Origin: Desulfotomaculum sp.
GTDB taxonomy: Bacteria; Bacillota; Desulfotomaculia; Desulfotomaculales; Nap2-2B
Assembly: GCA_003485325.1 (NCBI GenBank)
Contig: DMZI01000016.1
Coordinates: 62,550-110,587, forward strand
Direction of reading: 5' to 3'
DNA: 48,038 nt
Shown: one piece after another, positions 24,601 to 33,470 of the stretch
How the letters are laid out: each line of letters begins with the position of its first letter
Numbering within the stretch: position 1 is the first letter of the stretch
The notes under the pieces: model-generated
The model's database searches: none
The model's input: the letters and a program-made list of their open reading frames with translations, nothing else
Told to the model about the DNA's origin: nothing
Made by a program: the position numbers and the translations under genes

Positions 24601-27360
24601 GTGTTTCTTTTGAAACCTGAAGAAAAGGCCAGAGAAGTAATTGACAGCCTTCTGAAAGCCGCCGGCTGGGATATTCAGGATTTAAATAACTTCAACCTAG
24701 GGGCTTCCCTGGGGGTGGCTGTGCGTTATTTCCCTTTAAAAACCGGAGAAGCAGATTATTTGCTTTTTGTAGACAGAAAGGCTGCCGGTGTAATTGAGGC
24801 CAAACCTTTCGGCACTACTTTAAGCGGGGTTGCCGAACAATCGGAAAAATACCTGACTGGTGTACCGGATAATTTACCGAATATACAACTGCCCTTACCA
24901 TTTGCCTATGAGAGTACAGGAATTGAAACATTCTTCAGGGATTTAAGAGATCCGGAACCGCAGGCCAGAAGAGTTTTTTCTTTTCATAAACCGGAAACTC
25001 TCCTGGATTGGCTCTCCCAGGGTGACACAGTAAGGGCGAGGTTAAAGAATATGCCTGCTTTGGTTAAGGAAGGGCTATGGGATTGCCAGTATGATGCGAT
25101 CAGCAACCTGGAGGTTTCCTTTGCGGACGCCAAACCAAGGGCGCTTATCCAGATGGCTACAGGGAGCGGAAAGACATTTACGGCAGTCAGCTTTGTTTAC
25201 CGCTTGATTAAATTTGCCAATGCGAAAAGGATATTGTTCTTGGTTGACAGAAGCAACCTTGGCCGCCAGGCCTTAAAGGAGTTTCAGCAGTACATAACTC
25301 CCGACGACGGAAGAAAATTCACCGAACTTTATAACGTCCAGCACCTAAAGTCAAACTCTCTCGACCTAGTCAGCAGGGTATGTATTACCACAATTCAAAG
25401 GATGTACTCAATGCTCAGGGGTGAAACAGAATTTGACGACCAGCTAGAAGAACAATCACTCTACGACTCTTCCCCGGAGGGCGATCAGTTAGAGGTGACC
25501 TATAATCCCAAAATCCCTATCGATACCTTCGATTTTATTATTACTGATGAATGTCACAGGTCAATTTACCTCCTTTGGAGACAGGTGCTTGAATACTTTG
25601 ATTCCTTTTTGATTGGCTTGACTGCTACCCCGTCCAAACAAACCCTGGGTTTTTTCTATCAGAATCTGGTTATGGAATACAGCCACGAGAAGGCTGTAGT
25701 TGACGGCGTTAATGTCGGGTACGACGTATACCGCATCAAAACGGAAATTACAGAGAAGGGCAGCAAGGTTGAGTCAGGCTTTTACGTGGATAAAAGAAAT
25801 AAGCTGACCAGGAAAACTAAGTGGGAGCAATTGGATGAAGACATGGAGTATGCTGCCAAGCAGCTGGACAATGATGTTGTAGCCCCCGACCAGATCAGGA
25901 CTGTCATAAAAACATTCAAAGAAAAACTGTTTACTGAGATATTCCCCGGCAGAAAAGAAGTGCCCAAGACCCTTATCTTCGCTAAAGACGATTCCCATGC
26001 GGAGGATATTGTCCACATAATCTGGGAGGAGTTCGGGAAGGGCAACGATTTCTGCAAAAAGATAACCTATAAGACAACCGGCGAAAAGCCGGAAGACTTG
26101 ATTGCCAGTTTTCGAAATTCATACAACCCCAGGATTGCCGTAACCGTGGATATGATCTCAACCGGGACGGACATAAAACCCCTGGAGTGCCTGTTATTTA
26201 TGAGAGACATCAAATCAAGGGTTTACTTTGAGCAGGCCAAGGGCAGGGGGACAAGGACAATTTCGGATACGGATTTCAATGCGGTTACCTCAGACGCCGC
26301 TCACAAGACCCATTTTGTGATCGTGGACGCTGTGGGGGTATGTGAAAGGGATAAAACCGAATCAAGACCGTTGGAACGCAAGAGGACTGTTTCTTTTGAA
26401 AAGCTGATTCAGGACGTGGCTTTAGGTATCAGGGATACAGATACAATAACCTCCTTAATTGGCCGGCTGGCCAGGTTGGACAGGGAGATTGACGATAAGG
26501 ATAAAAAAGAAATTCAGGATGCAGCGGGTGGGATTACCTTAAAGCAGATAGTCAACAAATTGAGTGACTCTATGGATCCGGACAAACAGACAGAAAAAGC
26601 AAAGGAAACCTTCCAAACTGATACTCCGATAGATGAACAAATTAAAAAATCGTCAGAGGAGTTAATAAAGGAAGCCTGTATCCTATTTGATAGTCCAGCC
26701 TTGAGGAATACAATCATTGAGATAAAGAAAAGAAACGAGCAGATTATTGATACGGTAAGTAAAGATTCCGTCCTGTTGGCCGGATTTGACGAACAGGCCA
26801 AGGAGAAAGACAAAAGCGTTATCGATACCTTTGAAAATTTTATTGAAGAGAACAAAGATGAGATTACCGCTCTGCAGATAATTTACAGCAAGCCATACGG
26901 CGCAAGGCGCCTGACCTACCAGGACATTGAACAGCTTGCCAGGGCAATCGAAAAACCTCCCTATAAACTTTCCCAGGAGCTGGTCTGGAAGGCTTATGAG
27001 CAGCTTGAAAAGTCAAAGGTAAAAGGCGCCGGTCCGCAGAGACTGCTGACAGATATCATCTCTCTTATCCGGTTTGCAATTGGTGAAAGCAGCATCCTGC
27101 AGCCGTTTACCGAAACGGCGACAGAGAGGTTTGAAGCCTGGCTTTCAGAACAAGAACGGCAGGGTCAATCGTTTACTCCTGAACAGTTGGAGTGGCTGAG
27201 GATGATTAAAGACCACATCTCCACAAGCTTGGGTATTGGGACGGAAGACTTTGAATATGCACCGTTTTATGAAAAGGGCGGACTTGCTAAGGTGCACAGG
27301 CTCTTCGGGGATAACCTTAACGGGATATTAGCGGAGCTAAATGAGGTATTGGTGGCATGA
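24601..27360 (+). CDS. hsdR: Type I restriction endonuclease subunit R (HsdR)
   Basis: HsdR is the ATP-driven translocase and nuclease of a type I restriction complex. The 919-residue protein has the N-terminal PD-(D/E)xK nuclease (YLLFVDRKAAGVIEAKPFG, about residues 49-67), the SF2 motor with ATGSGKT (about 186-192), DECHRS (about 314) and LTATPS, then RGRGTRT-like motif VI in AKGRGTRT, and a C-terminal helical part ending with the HsdM-binding segment. The 5' end is uncertain: GTG at 24601 has no clear ribosome site, TTG at 24610 is an alternative, and the frame stays open upstream without an ATG. Homologues begin with PEEKAR, which fits either. It overlaps hsdS by 4 bp (ATGA). Confidence 0.92.
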   Translation: MFLLKPEEKAREVIDSLLKAAGWDIQDLNNFNLGASLGVAVRYFPLKTGEADYLLFVDRKAAGVIEAKPFGTTLSGVAEQSEKYLTGVPDNLPNIQLPLPFAYESTGIETFFRDLRDPEPQARRVFSFHKPETLLDWLSQGDTVRARLKNMPALVKEGLWDCQYDAISNLEVSFADAKPRALIQMATGSGKTFTAVSFVYRLIKFANAKRILFLVDRSNLGRQALKEFQQYITPDDGRKFTELYNVQHLKSNSLDLVSRVCITTIQRMYSMLRGETEFDDQLEEQSLYDSSPEGDQLEVTYNPKIPIDTFDFIITDECHRSIYLLWRQVLEYFDSFLIGLTATPSKQTLGFFYQNLVMEYSHEKAVVDGVNVGYDVYRIKTEITEKGSKVESGFYVDKRNKLTRKTKWEQLDEDMEYAAKQLDNDVVAPDQIRTVIKTFKEKLFTEIFPGRKEVPKTLIFAKDDSHAEDIVHIIWEEFGKGNDFCKKITYKTTGEKPEDLIASFRNSYNPRIAVTVDMISTGTDIKPLECLLFMRDIKSRVYFEQAKGRGTRTISDTDFNAVTSDAAHKTHFVIVDAVGVCERDKTESRPLERKRTVSFEKLIQDVALGIRDTDTITSLIGRLARLDREIDDKDKKEIQDAAGGITLKQIVNKLSDSMDPDKQTEKAKETFQTDTPIDEQIKKSSEELIKEACILFDSPALRNTIIEIKKRNEQIIDTVSKDSVLLAGFDEQAKEKDKSVIDTFENFIEENKDEITALQIIYSKPYGARRLTYQDIEQLARAIEKPPYKLSQELVWKAYEQLEKSKVKGAGPQRLLTDIISLIRFAIGESSILQPFTETATERFEAWLSEQERQGQSFTPEQLEWLRMIKDHISTSLGIGTEDFEYAPFYEKGGLAKVHRLFGDNLNGILAELNEVLVA

Positions 27361-28775
27361 CGCAAGACTTGAGTAAATTGCCAAATAAATGGGTTCGGTC
27401 TAATTTAAAAGAAATAAGCTTGAGGATAACAAAAGGTAGTACTCCAACAAGTTATGGCTTTACTTATAAAAATGCAGGGATAAATTTTGTTAAAGCAGAA
27501 AACATCAATGAAAAAGGTGAAATAAAAAATATTAGTGATTTCATTGATGAGGAAACCAATACTTTTCTAAAACGTTCTATTCTTCAGGCAGGTGATCTTT
27601 TATTCTCTATTGCTGGTACAATAGGAAGAGTTGGCATTGTTCAAGAAAAAAATTTGCCAGCAAATACAAATCAGGCTTTGGCTATTATAAGACCGTTTAG
27701 TCATATTTATAATAAGTATGCTTTTTACTACCTAAATTCTGGACTGATACAAAAACAAGCTTTAAGCACAATTGTAGGTGTAGGAAGAGCTAATCTATCT
27801 TTAACCAATGTTAGCGAGTTCCCTTTTCCCCTTCCCCCTCTCCCTGAACAACACCGCATCGTTGAAAAAATTGAAGAGCTTTTTACAAACCTTGACGCCG
27901 GGGTAGAAAACCTTATAAAAATCAAAACCCAGCTGAAACGATACCGCCAGGCAGTGTTAAAATATGCCTTTGAAGGAAAGCTGACCGAAGAATGGCGGGA
28001 AGCCAATAGGGACAGGCTTGAACCTGCTTCTATTCTCTTAAAGCAAATATTGATAGAAAATAAAAAGCAACCTATAGATCTTAATAAATTGAATTTATCA
28101 ACATTGCCTAATGAATGGGTACAAACAAAATTATGGCAAGTAACTAATATTGTTGAGAAAGTTAATCCAAAAGAAAATCCTAATGAAGAATTTGCTTATG
28201 TTGATATTTCTTCAATAGACAATAGGACTGCTAAAATTACTAAACCTAAAAAATATATTGGGGAAAATGCACCTACAAGGGCAAGACAACTCATTAAATC
28301 CGGGGATATTTTGTTTTCTACCGTAAGGACATATCTTAAAAACACAGCAAATGTATCTGATAAATATAATAACCAAATCGCCTCTACAGGCTTCTGTGTT
28401 ATAAGGCCTCATAACTTAATTAATAACAGGATGATATTTTACTTAGTTCAATCAGATTCTTTTATTAACCCCTTAAACTATATCCAAAGAGGTACAAGTT
28501 ATCCAGCAGTAAGGGATTCTGATGTTTTTGAAAGTATTATTCCTCTCTCACCTTTGCTTGAACAGCAAAAAATCGTGGAAGAAATCGAACGACACTTTTC
28601 TATAGCCGACCAAATTGAAAAAACTGTTGAACAGGGCATGTTGCAATCTGAAAGACTACGCCAGAGTATCTTGAAAAATGCCTTTGAAGGCAAACTTGTC
28701 CCACAGGATCCAAATGACGAACCTGCGGAAAAGCTGCTTGAGCGTATAAAAGCTGAAAGAGCTAAAAGAGAATAG
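27357..28775 (+). CDS. hsdS: Type I restriction-modification specificity subunit S (HsdS)
   Basis: HsdS reads the bipartite DNA target for HsdM2S and HsdR2M2S complexes. The 472-residue protein has two target-recognition domains (about 1-158 and 225-390), each closing with the conserved spacer: PLPPLPEQHRIVEKIEELF with RYRQAVLKYAFEGKLT (about 158-215), and PLLEQQKIVEEIERHFS with RLRQSILKNAFEGKLVPQ (about 395-455). Both target domains are markedly more A/T-rich than the spacers and than hsdR, which is common in specificity genes that swap domains by recombination. The recognition sequence cannot be read from the protein. Translation is coupled to hsdR by ATGA. Confidence 0.92.
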   Translation: MTQDLSKLPNKWVRSNLKEISLRITKGSTPTSYGFTYKNAGINFVKAENINEKGEIKNISDFIDEETNTFLKRSILQAGDLLFSIAGTIGRVGIVQEKNLPANTNQALAIIRPFSHIYNKYAFYYLNSGLIQKQALSTIVGVGRANLSLTNVSEFPFPLPPLPEQHRIVEKIEELFTNLDAGVENLIKIKTQLKRYRQAVLKYAFEGKLTEEWREANRDRLEPASILLKQILIENKKQPIDLNKLNLSTLPNEWVQTKLWQVTNIVEKVNPKENPNEEFAYVDISSIDNRTAKITKPKKYIGENAPTRARQLIKSGDILFSTVRTYLKNTANVSDKYNNQIASTGFCVIRPHNLINNRMIFYLVQSDSFINPLNYIQRGTSYPAVRDSDVFESIIPLSPLLEQQKIVEEIERHFSIADQIEKTVEQGMLQSERLRQSILKNAFEGKLVPQDPNDEPAEKLLERIKAERAKRE

Positions 28776-28805
28776 ACATCCATGCCGCATAAAACGGCGC
28801 CATAT

Positions 28806-28957
28806 ACCAGTATGAAAATCAATCAGTAAATGGAGGTCAATGCCTTAAGTGCGATTTTGAGCCTTCATTCAAAGAACGAGTGAACCCGAGGTTAAGCGAG
28901 GGAACTGTTTGAGGCGTGTAAGCGCCGAGTTTGACCGAGCCTGAGGGTGAATGAGTT
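28806..28957 (+). repeat. Dispersed repeat, copy 2, between hsdS and hsdM
   Basis: This copy matches the reverse complement of 1-157, and the core 28838-28957 is nearly identical. It fills almost the whole 204-bp gap between hsdS and hsdM, genes that are usually overlapping. The repeat ends 22 bp before the hsdM start. No coding frame is convincing. Confidence 0.85.
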
Positions 28958-28979
28958 CGTACAAGTATAAGAGGCGAAC

Positions 28980-30521
28980 ATGAGCACGCAGGCAGTTGAC
29001 TTCCCTAACGCATATAATTTTCAGGGCAGAAACCCAGAGGAGTTAACTTCAATGGCCAACGAATCAGCCAACCTGGTCCAAAAGGTGTGGAATTACTGCA
29101 ATGTGCTCCGTGACGATGGGGTAAGCTACGGGGATTATTTGGAGCAGCTTACCTACCTGCTGTTTTTAAAGATGGCCGATGAATATACAAAACCTCCGTT
29201 TGACAAACCCTCCATAATCCCACAGGGTTTTGATTGGCAGAGCCTTCTTTCAAAGGATGGAGACGCTCTTGAAAAGCATTACCGGCAAATCCTTGAAAGC
29301 CTCGGCAAGGAAAAGGGCATGCTGGGGGTTATCTTCCGAAAATCGCAGAATAAAATCCAGGACCCGGCAAAATTAAGAAGACTTATTGAACTGATTAACG
29401 GGGAAGTCTGGGTTGGCATTGATATCGACGTTAAAGGGGAAATATACGAGGGTTTATTGAAGAAGAACGCAGAGGACGTTAAAAGCGGCGCAGGCCAGTA
29501 TTTTACCCCAAGGCCGCTGATTAAGGCAATGGTTGAGGTTATGCAGCCGAAACCGATGGCGACAATATATGACCCAGCCTGCGGCACGGGTGGTTTTCTC
29601 CTGGCCGCCCATGATTACCTGTCGAAAAAGTACAATCTGGACAAAAAGCAAAAGGAGTTTCTTAGATACAAGACATTTAAAGGAAAAGACATTGTCGACG
29701 GAGTGGCCAGAATATGCGTGATGAACCTTTACCTCCACGGTATTGGCGGAGAGGAGAGCCCGGTAGAGGTTGGCGATTCTCTAGTCTCTGACCCTGGGGA
29801 CAGGTTTGACATGGTTTTAACCAATCCCCCCTTCGGCAAAAAGAGCAGCATCACAATTTTTAACGGGGAAGGCAAGGCGGATAAAGAATTTTTGACCTAC
29901 GAGCGGCAGGACTTCTGGGCGACAACCTCAAACAAACAGCTGAACTTTCTCCAGCATGTCAAGACACTGTTGAAGATTAACGGTAAAGCCGGGATAGTAG
30001 TCCCCGATAACGTCCTGTTTGAAGGCGGGGCTGGAGAAACAGTCAGAAAGAAGCTGCTCTCCGAATGTGATGTCCACACGCTATTAAGACTTCCAACCGG
30101 AATATTCTATGCTCAAGGGGTTAAAGCCAACGTCCTGTTCTTCGACAGGAAACCGGCAAGCGAAAAGCCGTGGACGGAAAAACTCTGGATTTATGATTTG
30201 CGGACCAACAAGCATTTTACGCTCAGAACAAACCAGCTGGCTGATCAGGACCTGGAAGGCTTCATCAAATGCTATAACCCTGAAAACAGGCATGAACGGC
30301 AGGAAACAGAGCGTTTTAAGGTCTTTACTTATGAAGAGTTGATGCAGCGCGATAAGGTCAGCCTTGATATCTTCTGGCTGAAAGATGATAGCCTTGAGGA
30401 TTCCGAAAACCTTCCCGATCCGAATGTACTTGTCCAGGAAATAATCGAAAATCTTGAAGCGGCTCTTGAGCAGTTCAGCAGTATGCTTACTGCGCTTGAA
30501 ACCGTACCGGATAAAAACTAA
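28980..30521 (+). CDS. hsdM: Type I DNA methyltransferase subunit M (HsdM), N6-adenine
   Basis: HsdM transfers a methyl group from SAM to adenine in the site read by HsdS. The 513-residue protein has an N-terminal helical domain (EDLTYLLFLKMADE-type, YLEQLTYLLFLKMADEY), GQYFTPRPLIKAMV, motif I DPACGTGGF (about residues 198-206) and motif IV NPPFG (about 282-286), followed by the C-terminal coiled helix that binds HsdS. The ATG follows AAGAGGCGAAC; GAGG is the probable ribosome site. It is separated from hsdRS by a dispersed repeat, so it may need its own promoter. Its 3' end is present a second time at 31961-32039. Confidence 0.92.
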   Translation: MSTQAVDFPNAYNFQGRNPEELTSMANESANLVQKVWNYCNVLRDDGVSYGDYLEQLTYLLFLKMADEYTKPPFDKPSIIPQGFDWQSLLSKDGDALEKHYRQILESLGKEKGMLGVIFRKSQNKIQDPAKLRRLIELINGEVWVGIDIDVKGEIYEGLLKKNAEDVKSGAGQYFTPRPLIKAMVEVMQPKPMATIYDPACGTGGFLLAAHDYLSKKYNLDKKQKEFLRYKTFKGKDIVDGVARICVMNLYLHGIGGEESPVEVGDSLVSDPGDRFDMVLTNPPFGKKSSITIFNGEGKADKEFLTYERQDFWATTSNKQLNFLQHVKTLLKINGKAGIVVPDNVLFEGGAGETVRKKLLSECDVHTLLRLPTGIFYAQGVKANVLFFDRKPASEKPWTEKLWIYDLRTNKHFTLRTNQLADQDLEGFIKCYNPENRHERQETERFKVFTYEELMQRDKVSLDIFWLKDDSLEDSENLPDPNVLVQEIIENLEAALEQFSSMLTALETVPDKN

Positions 30522-30551
30522 CATTCCCGTTCCCCTGCTTTCTTATTGTGA
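30473..30551 (+). repeat. hsdM 3' end, direct repeat copy 1
   Basis: This 79-bp block covers the last 16 codons of hsdM and 30 bp beyond. It aligns without gaps to 31961-32039, 68 of 79 bases identical. Confidence 0.9.
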
Positions 30552-30874
30552 AGGACAAGGCCCCGTTTTCTCCAGGTAAGGTTAAACGCGTTACACGCAA
30601 ATGCACAGATGAAGATTTTAATAAGCCTATGGAAGCTGTTAGCCAAGAGAATGAAAGCATCGAGTTGGATAAAACAATTTATGCCCTATCAGAGGCGCTG
30701 CGGAAAAATACTACCCCGGCAGATTCCAGATTGCAGCTGCAGAGGCATACGGCCGAACAAGATTTGGTTCATGCATTTTCTTAAGTATATAATCAAACCA
30801 GTTGGTTATTGCATAACCTTGATGATGCAGACGACCTGGAACTTGAAAAAACGCATGAGGAATGGTGGGCTTAA
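30548..30874 (+). pseudogene. Unknown small gene interrupted by an in-frame TAA
   Basis: A frame opens with GTG at 30548 and runs 78 codons to a TAA at 30782. The same frame then continues without break (VYNQTSWLLHNLDDADDLELEKTHEEWWA) to a stop at 30872. The text before (RHTAEQDLVHAFS) and after the stop reads like one helical, acidic protein. One base change (CAA to TAA) would explain it. I do not recognise the family, and there is no good ribosome site. It lies between the two hsdM 3' ends. Confidence 0.5.
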
Positions 30875-30984
30875 CGGCTTTTTTCGACCTATTCCCGCTA
30901 ACGGGTAAAAGCTAAAAAACGCTGCGAATAGCTAGAGCCTCAGAGACCTAACGTTGAAAATGGGTACGGCTTCTGTATTGCAGA

Positions 30985-31953
30985 ATGGAGATGATCGAAG
31001 TGGGACTGTTTGATAAAATCAAGGGTCCGATATTTTATAAGGATGATAGCGAAGCGGAACGGCAGCTCGAAGTTTTAAAGGAGCTTAAGCAAACGGCTTC
31101 TGGTGAAATTTCTGATGCCATTGAACAGGAAATACGTCTGGTCGAAGCCGGAATTGACGGTGAAAAACAAGTTCGCTTCGAGTTGGAGAACAGCCATATT
31201 CCGATGTATGTGCTTCATGATTTATTCTACGAATATGAGGGTCTTACCGCATAAATTGATTACCTGATTATTACTCGGAAACATCAGTTTGTGATTGAAT
31301 GCAAAAACCTTTACGGCAATATAGAGATTAACAGTAACGGCGATTTTATACGCACATTCTCCTATGGCCGCCATTCTAAAAAAGAAGGAATCTATTCTCC
31401 TATCACACAGAACAGACGTCATCTTGAATTGATTAAGCAGATACGCGGTGCAGAAAAGAATGCGTTGCTCCGGATCGCATTCGAGAAGAATTTCTATAAC
31501 AACTACCGTTCGGTTGTTGTATTGGCTAACCCGAAAACGGTGCTCAATGCAAAGTTTGCCAAGAAGGAAGTACGCAATCAGGTTATTCGTGCAGACCAAC
31601 TGGCTGAGTATATCCGGAAGGTAGATGCTGAGCCTGACGCTATGTCGTCTAACGAAAAGTACATGGAAAATCTGGCGCAGTTCTTTGTAAGCATCCACAA
31701 AAAGCCTAAAGCGGACTATACAGAGAAATTCCGCATCTTGGTCAACGAAACTGATTCAGATACATCTGAAGTATATCCATCAGGCGAAGTACAAAGTGGG
31801 CCTGATGCCGAGAGTAATCAGGACGTGATTATCTGCCCGAAGTGCGGAGCACCGATGGTCCGGTGCAAGGCTACCAAAGGACAAAATGCTGGAAATGAAT
31901 TCTATGGCTGCTCGAAATTTCCGAAGTGCCGAGGGATCTTGAATGTTCAATAA
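30985..31953 (+). pseudogene. NERD nuclease-like protein with C-terminal zinc ribbon, interrupted by an in-frame TAA
   Basis: The frame from 30985 (or ATG 30991) reads GEKQVRFELE ... YEGLTA, then a TAA at 31252-31254, then IDYLIITRKHQFVIECKNLYGNIEI in the same frame. Together this is a NERD domain, whose usual text is aQIDxLxIT...fVIExKN. The stop stands exactly where the conserved glutamine is expected, so CAA to TAA is the simplest cause. The C-terminus has CPKCGAPMVRCK...FYGCSKFPKCRG, a topoisomerase I-type four-cysteine zinc ribbon. NERD proteins are PD-(D/E)xK-related nucleases of mostly unknown role. The rest of the gene shows no further damage, so loss is recent, or the stop is suppressed or is a sequencing error. 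A restart at ATG 31291 would lack half the domain. Confidence 0.8.
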
Positions 31954-31960
31954 TTTTTAA

Positions 31961-32039
31961 GTTCAGCAGCGTACTTACTGCGCTTGAAACCGGACCAAAT
32001 AAAAACTAATTTTCCTGTTTCCCTGCTTTCGTATTGTGA
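31961..32039 (+). repeat. hsdM 3' end, direct repeat copy 2 (gene remnant)
   Basis: This copy encodes FSSVLTALETGPNKN and a stop, compared with FSSMLTALETVPDKN at the end of hsdM, followed by the same downstream 30 bp. The protein-level conservation says it is the tail of a second hsdM-like gene and not only a short target duplication. Confidence 0.85.
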
Positions 32040-32127
32040 CGGTATTTTCCTATACTTGTCATCCAAAAAATTAATCTGGAAAATTGGCGGGTGATTGTTA
32101 TAAAATAAAAAAAGAAAAGGACGATGA

Positions 32128-32394
32128 TTGCGCATGCCAAAAAGCTATATAATTATTGCCGTTGCTCTGGTTATTGCAATTGCCTCAGCAGTTGTTTTAA
32201 CCATTTTTTATTCCCGCAAAGCGGAAATTGAAAAGCTCAAGCAAAAGTACAGGCGTTTGACCTTTCTGTCGCCGAAAGCGGCTGACGAGACCCTGCGCCT
32301 GCAGATAATCAAGCTAAGAAACAAACGTCCCGGACGTACCGAAAAATGGTACATAGAAAAGGCGATTTACGACCTGGAAAGAAACAGAAGGTAA
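32128..32394 (+). CDS. Small membrane-anchored protein of unknown function
   Basis: The 88-residue protein has one N-terminal transmembrane helix (about residues 6-28: IIIAVALVIAIASAVVLTIFY) and a positively charged cytosolic tail (SRKAEIEKLKQKYRRLTFL ... YIEKAIYDLERNRR) with helical propensity. I know no function for it. The start may be TTG 32128 (7 nt from AAAAGG) or ATG 32134. It lies 50 bp ahead of a metallo-hydrolase gene and may share its transcript. Confidence 0.6.
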   Translation: MRMPKSYIIIAVALVIAIASAVVLTIFYSRKAEIEKLKQKYRRLTFLSPKAADETLRLQIIKLRNKRPGRTEKWYIEKAIYDLERNRR

Positions 32395-32444
32395 AAACCT
32401 CAACAGGGTTTTAATCAGCATAGCAATAGGGAGAGGTGTTTTTT

Positions 32445-33395
32445 TTGTCCAATGTTGTTGATTTGGGAAACAGGGTTTATCAAATGGATGTTTACGGTGA
32501 GGGAAGGCCGGGGAGGACTTCGTCTTATCTAATCAGGGGCAGCAAGATGGCTATATTTGAAACAGGGGCGGCCAACTGCCATGAGCGCCTGATGGCAGGG
32601 CTTACGGAACTCGACGCGCGCCTTTCAGAAATTGACTATGTAATTGTTTCACATGTCCACCTGGACCACGCCGGGGGAGCGGGAACCTTGATTAAGAAAC
32701 TGCCCAATGCACGTCTGGTTGTGCACCCGGAGGGGGCAAAGTTTCTGATGGATGCTCCCAGGCTGGAAAAAGGAGTAAGGTCCGTATACGACGTGCCGAA
32801 CTTTTATGAAATTTTCGGCCAGACGGAGTCGGTAAGCAAGGAACTCATCTACACGCCTGCGGATGAGGAAGAGATCGATCTCGGCGGCGGGCGGGTGATT
32901 AAAATCTACCATACACCGGGCCACGCCAGGCACCACATCATAGCCGACGATCCTTTTTCCAAAGGGCTTTTCTGCGGTGACGCCCTGGGTACCGTCTATT
33001 ACCCGCTTTCAAGCATCATCGGGCATGACTTCATTTTTTATGCCACGCCTCCGCATGACTATGACCTTGACGAAGGAATTGCCTCCTGTGAGAAAATTGA
33101 AAAACTTGCCCCTGAGAAACTCTACTTTTCCCATTTCGGCGTGATCACGGACGTGGAGGATATCCTCAGCCGCACTCCGGTTTTCATGAAAAAGCTGACC
33201 GTTGGAGCAGGGGAAGTCCTGGCTAGGGGAGGTACTTTAAAAGACGTCGAAGAAGTGTACTGGAAATGTATCGCTGACCAGTTGGCCGAGTTCAGCAAAC
33301 TGGACTGCCGGGAGTACATCCCGGAGATCGACATCTGGGTATGTTCCCAGGGCCTGGTTAAATATCACGGCAGAAAAGAAAAAGCCAAAGCTTAA
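32445..33395 (+). CDS. Metallo-beta-lactamase-fold hydrolase
   Basis: The protein has about 316 residues and a complete dinuclear-metal signature: SHVHLDHAGG (HxHxDH, about residues 68-77), HTPGHARHH (about 155), GDALG (about 180) and a late histidine in YFSHFG (about 228). This layout is that of glyoxalase II-like/MBL hydrolases of general metabolism. The substrate is unknown, and C-terminal helices extend beyond the core. The longest frame starts at GTG 32436, but that codon lies in the ribosome site GGGAGAGG; TTG at 32445 is 8 nt from it and is preferred. The protein is cytosolic. Confidence 0.82.
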   Translation: MSNVVDLGNRVYQMDVYGEGRPGRTSSYLIRGSKMAIFETGAANCHERLMAGLTELDARLSEIDYVIVSHVHLDHAGGAGTLIKKLPNARLVVHPEGAKFLMDAPRLEKGVRSVYDVPNFYEIFGQTESVSKELIYTPADEEEIDLGGGRVIKIYHTPGHARHHIIADDPFSKGLFCGDALGTVYYPLSSIIGHDFIFYATPPHDYDLDEGIASCEKIEKLAPEKLYFSHFGVITDVEDILSRTPVFMKKLTVGAGEVLARGGTLKDVEEVYWKCIADQLAEFSKLDCREYIPEIDIWVCSQGLVKYHGRKEKAKA

Positions 33396-33470
33396 AGACA
33401 AAAGTAAAGGCGCCCTTATTCTCTGTTTGAGGATTTAAATAGAGCGGTTTTTTGGATGTTTAAATTTTGT

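Noticed and set aside
5736..31254. Alternative genetic code or selenocysteine-type recoding to explain in-frame stops
   Set aside because: All three in-frame stops are TAA, which is used as the normal stop of many intact genes here; selenocysteine uses TGA. Mutation or assembly error is simpler.
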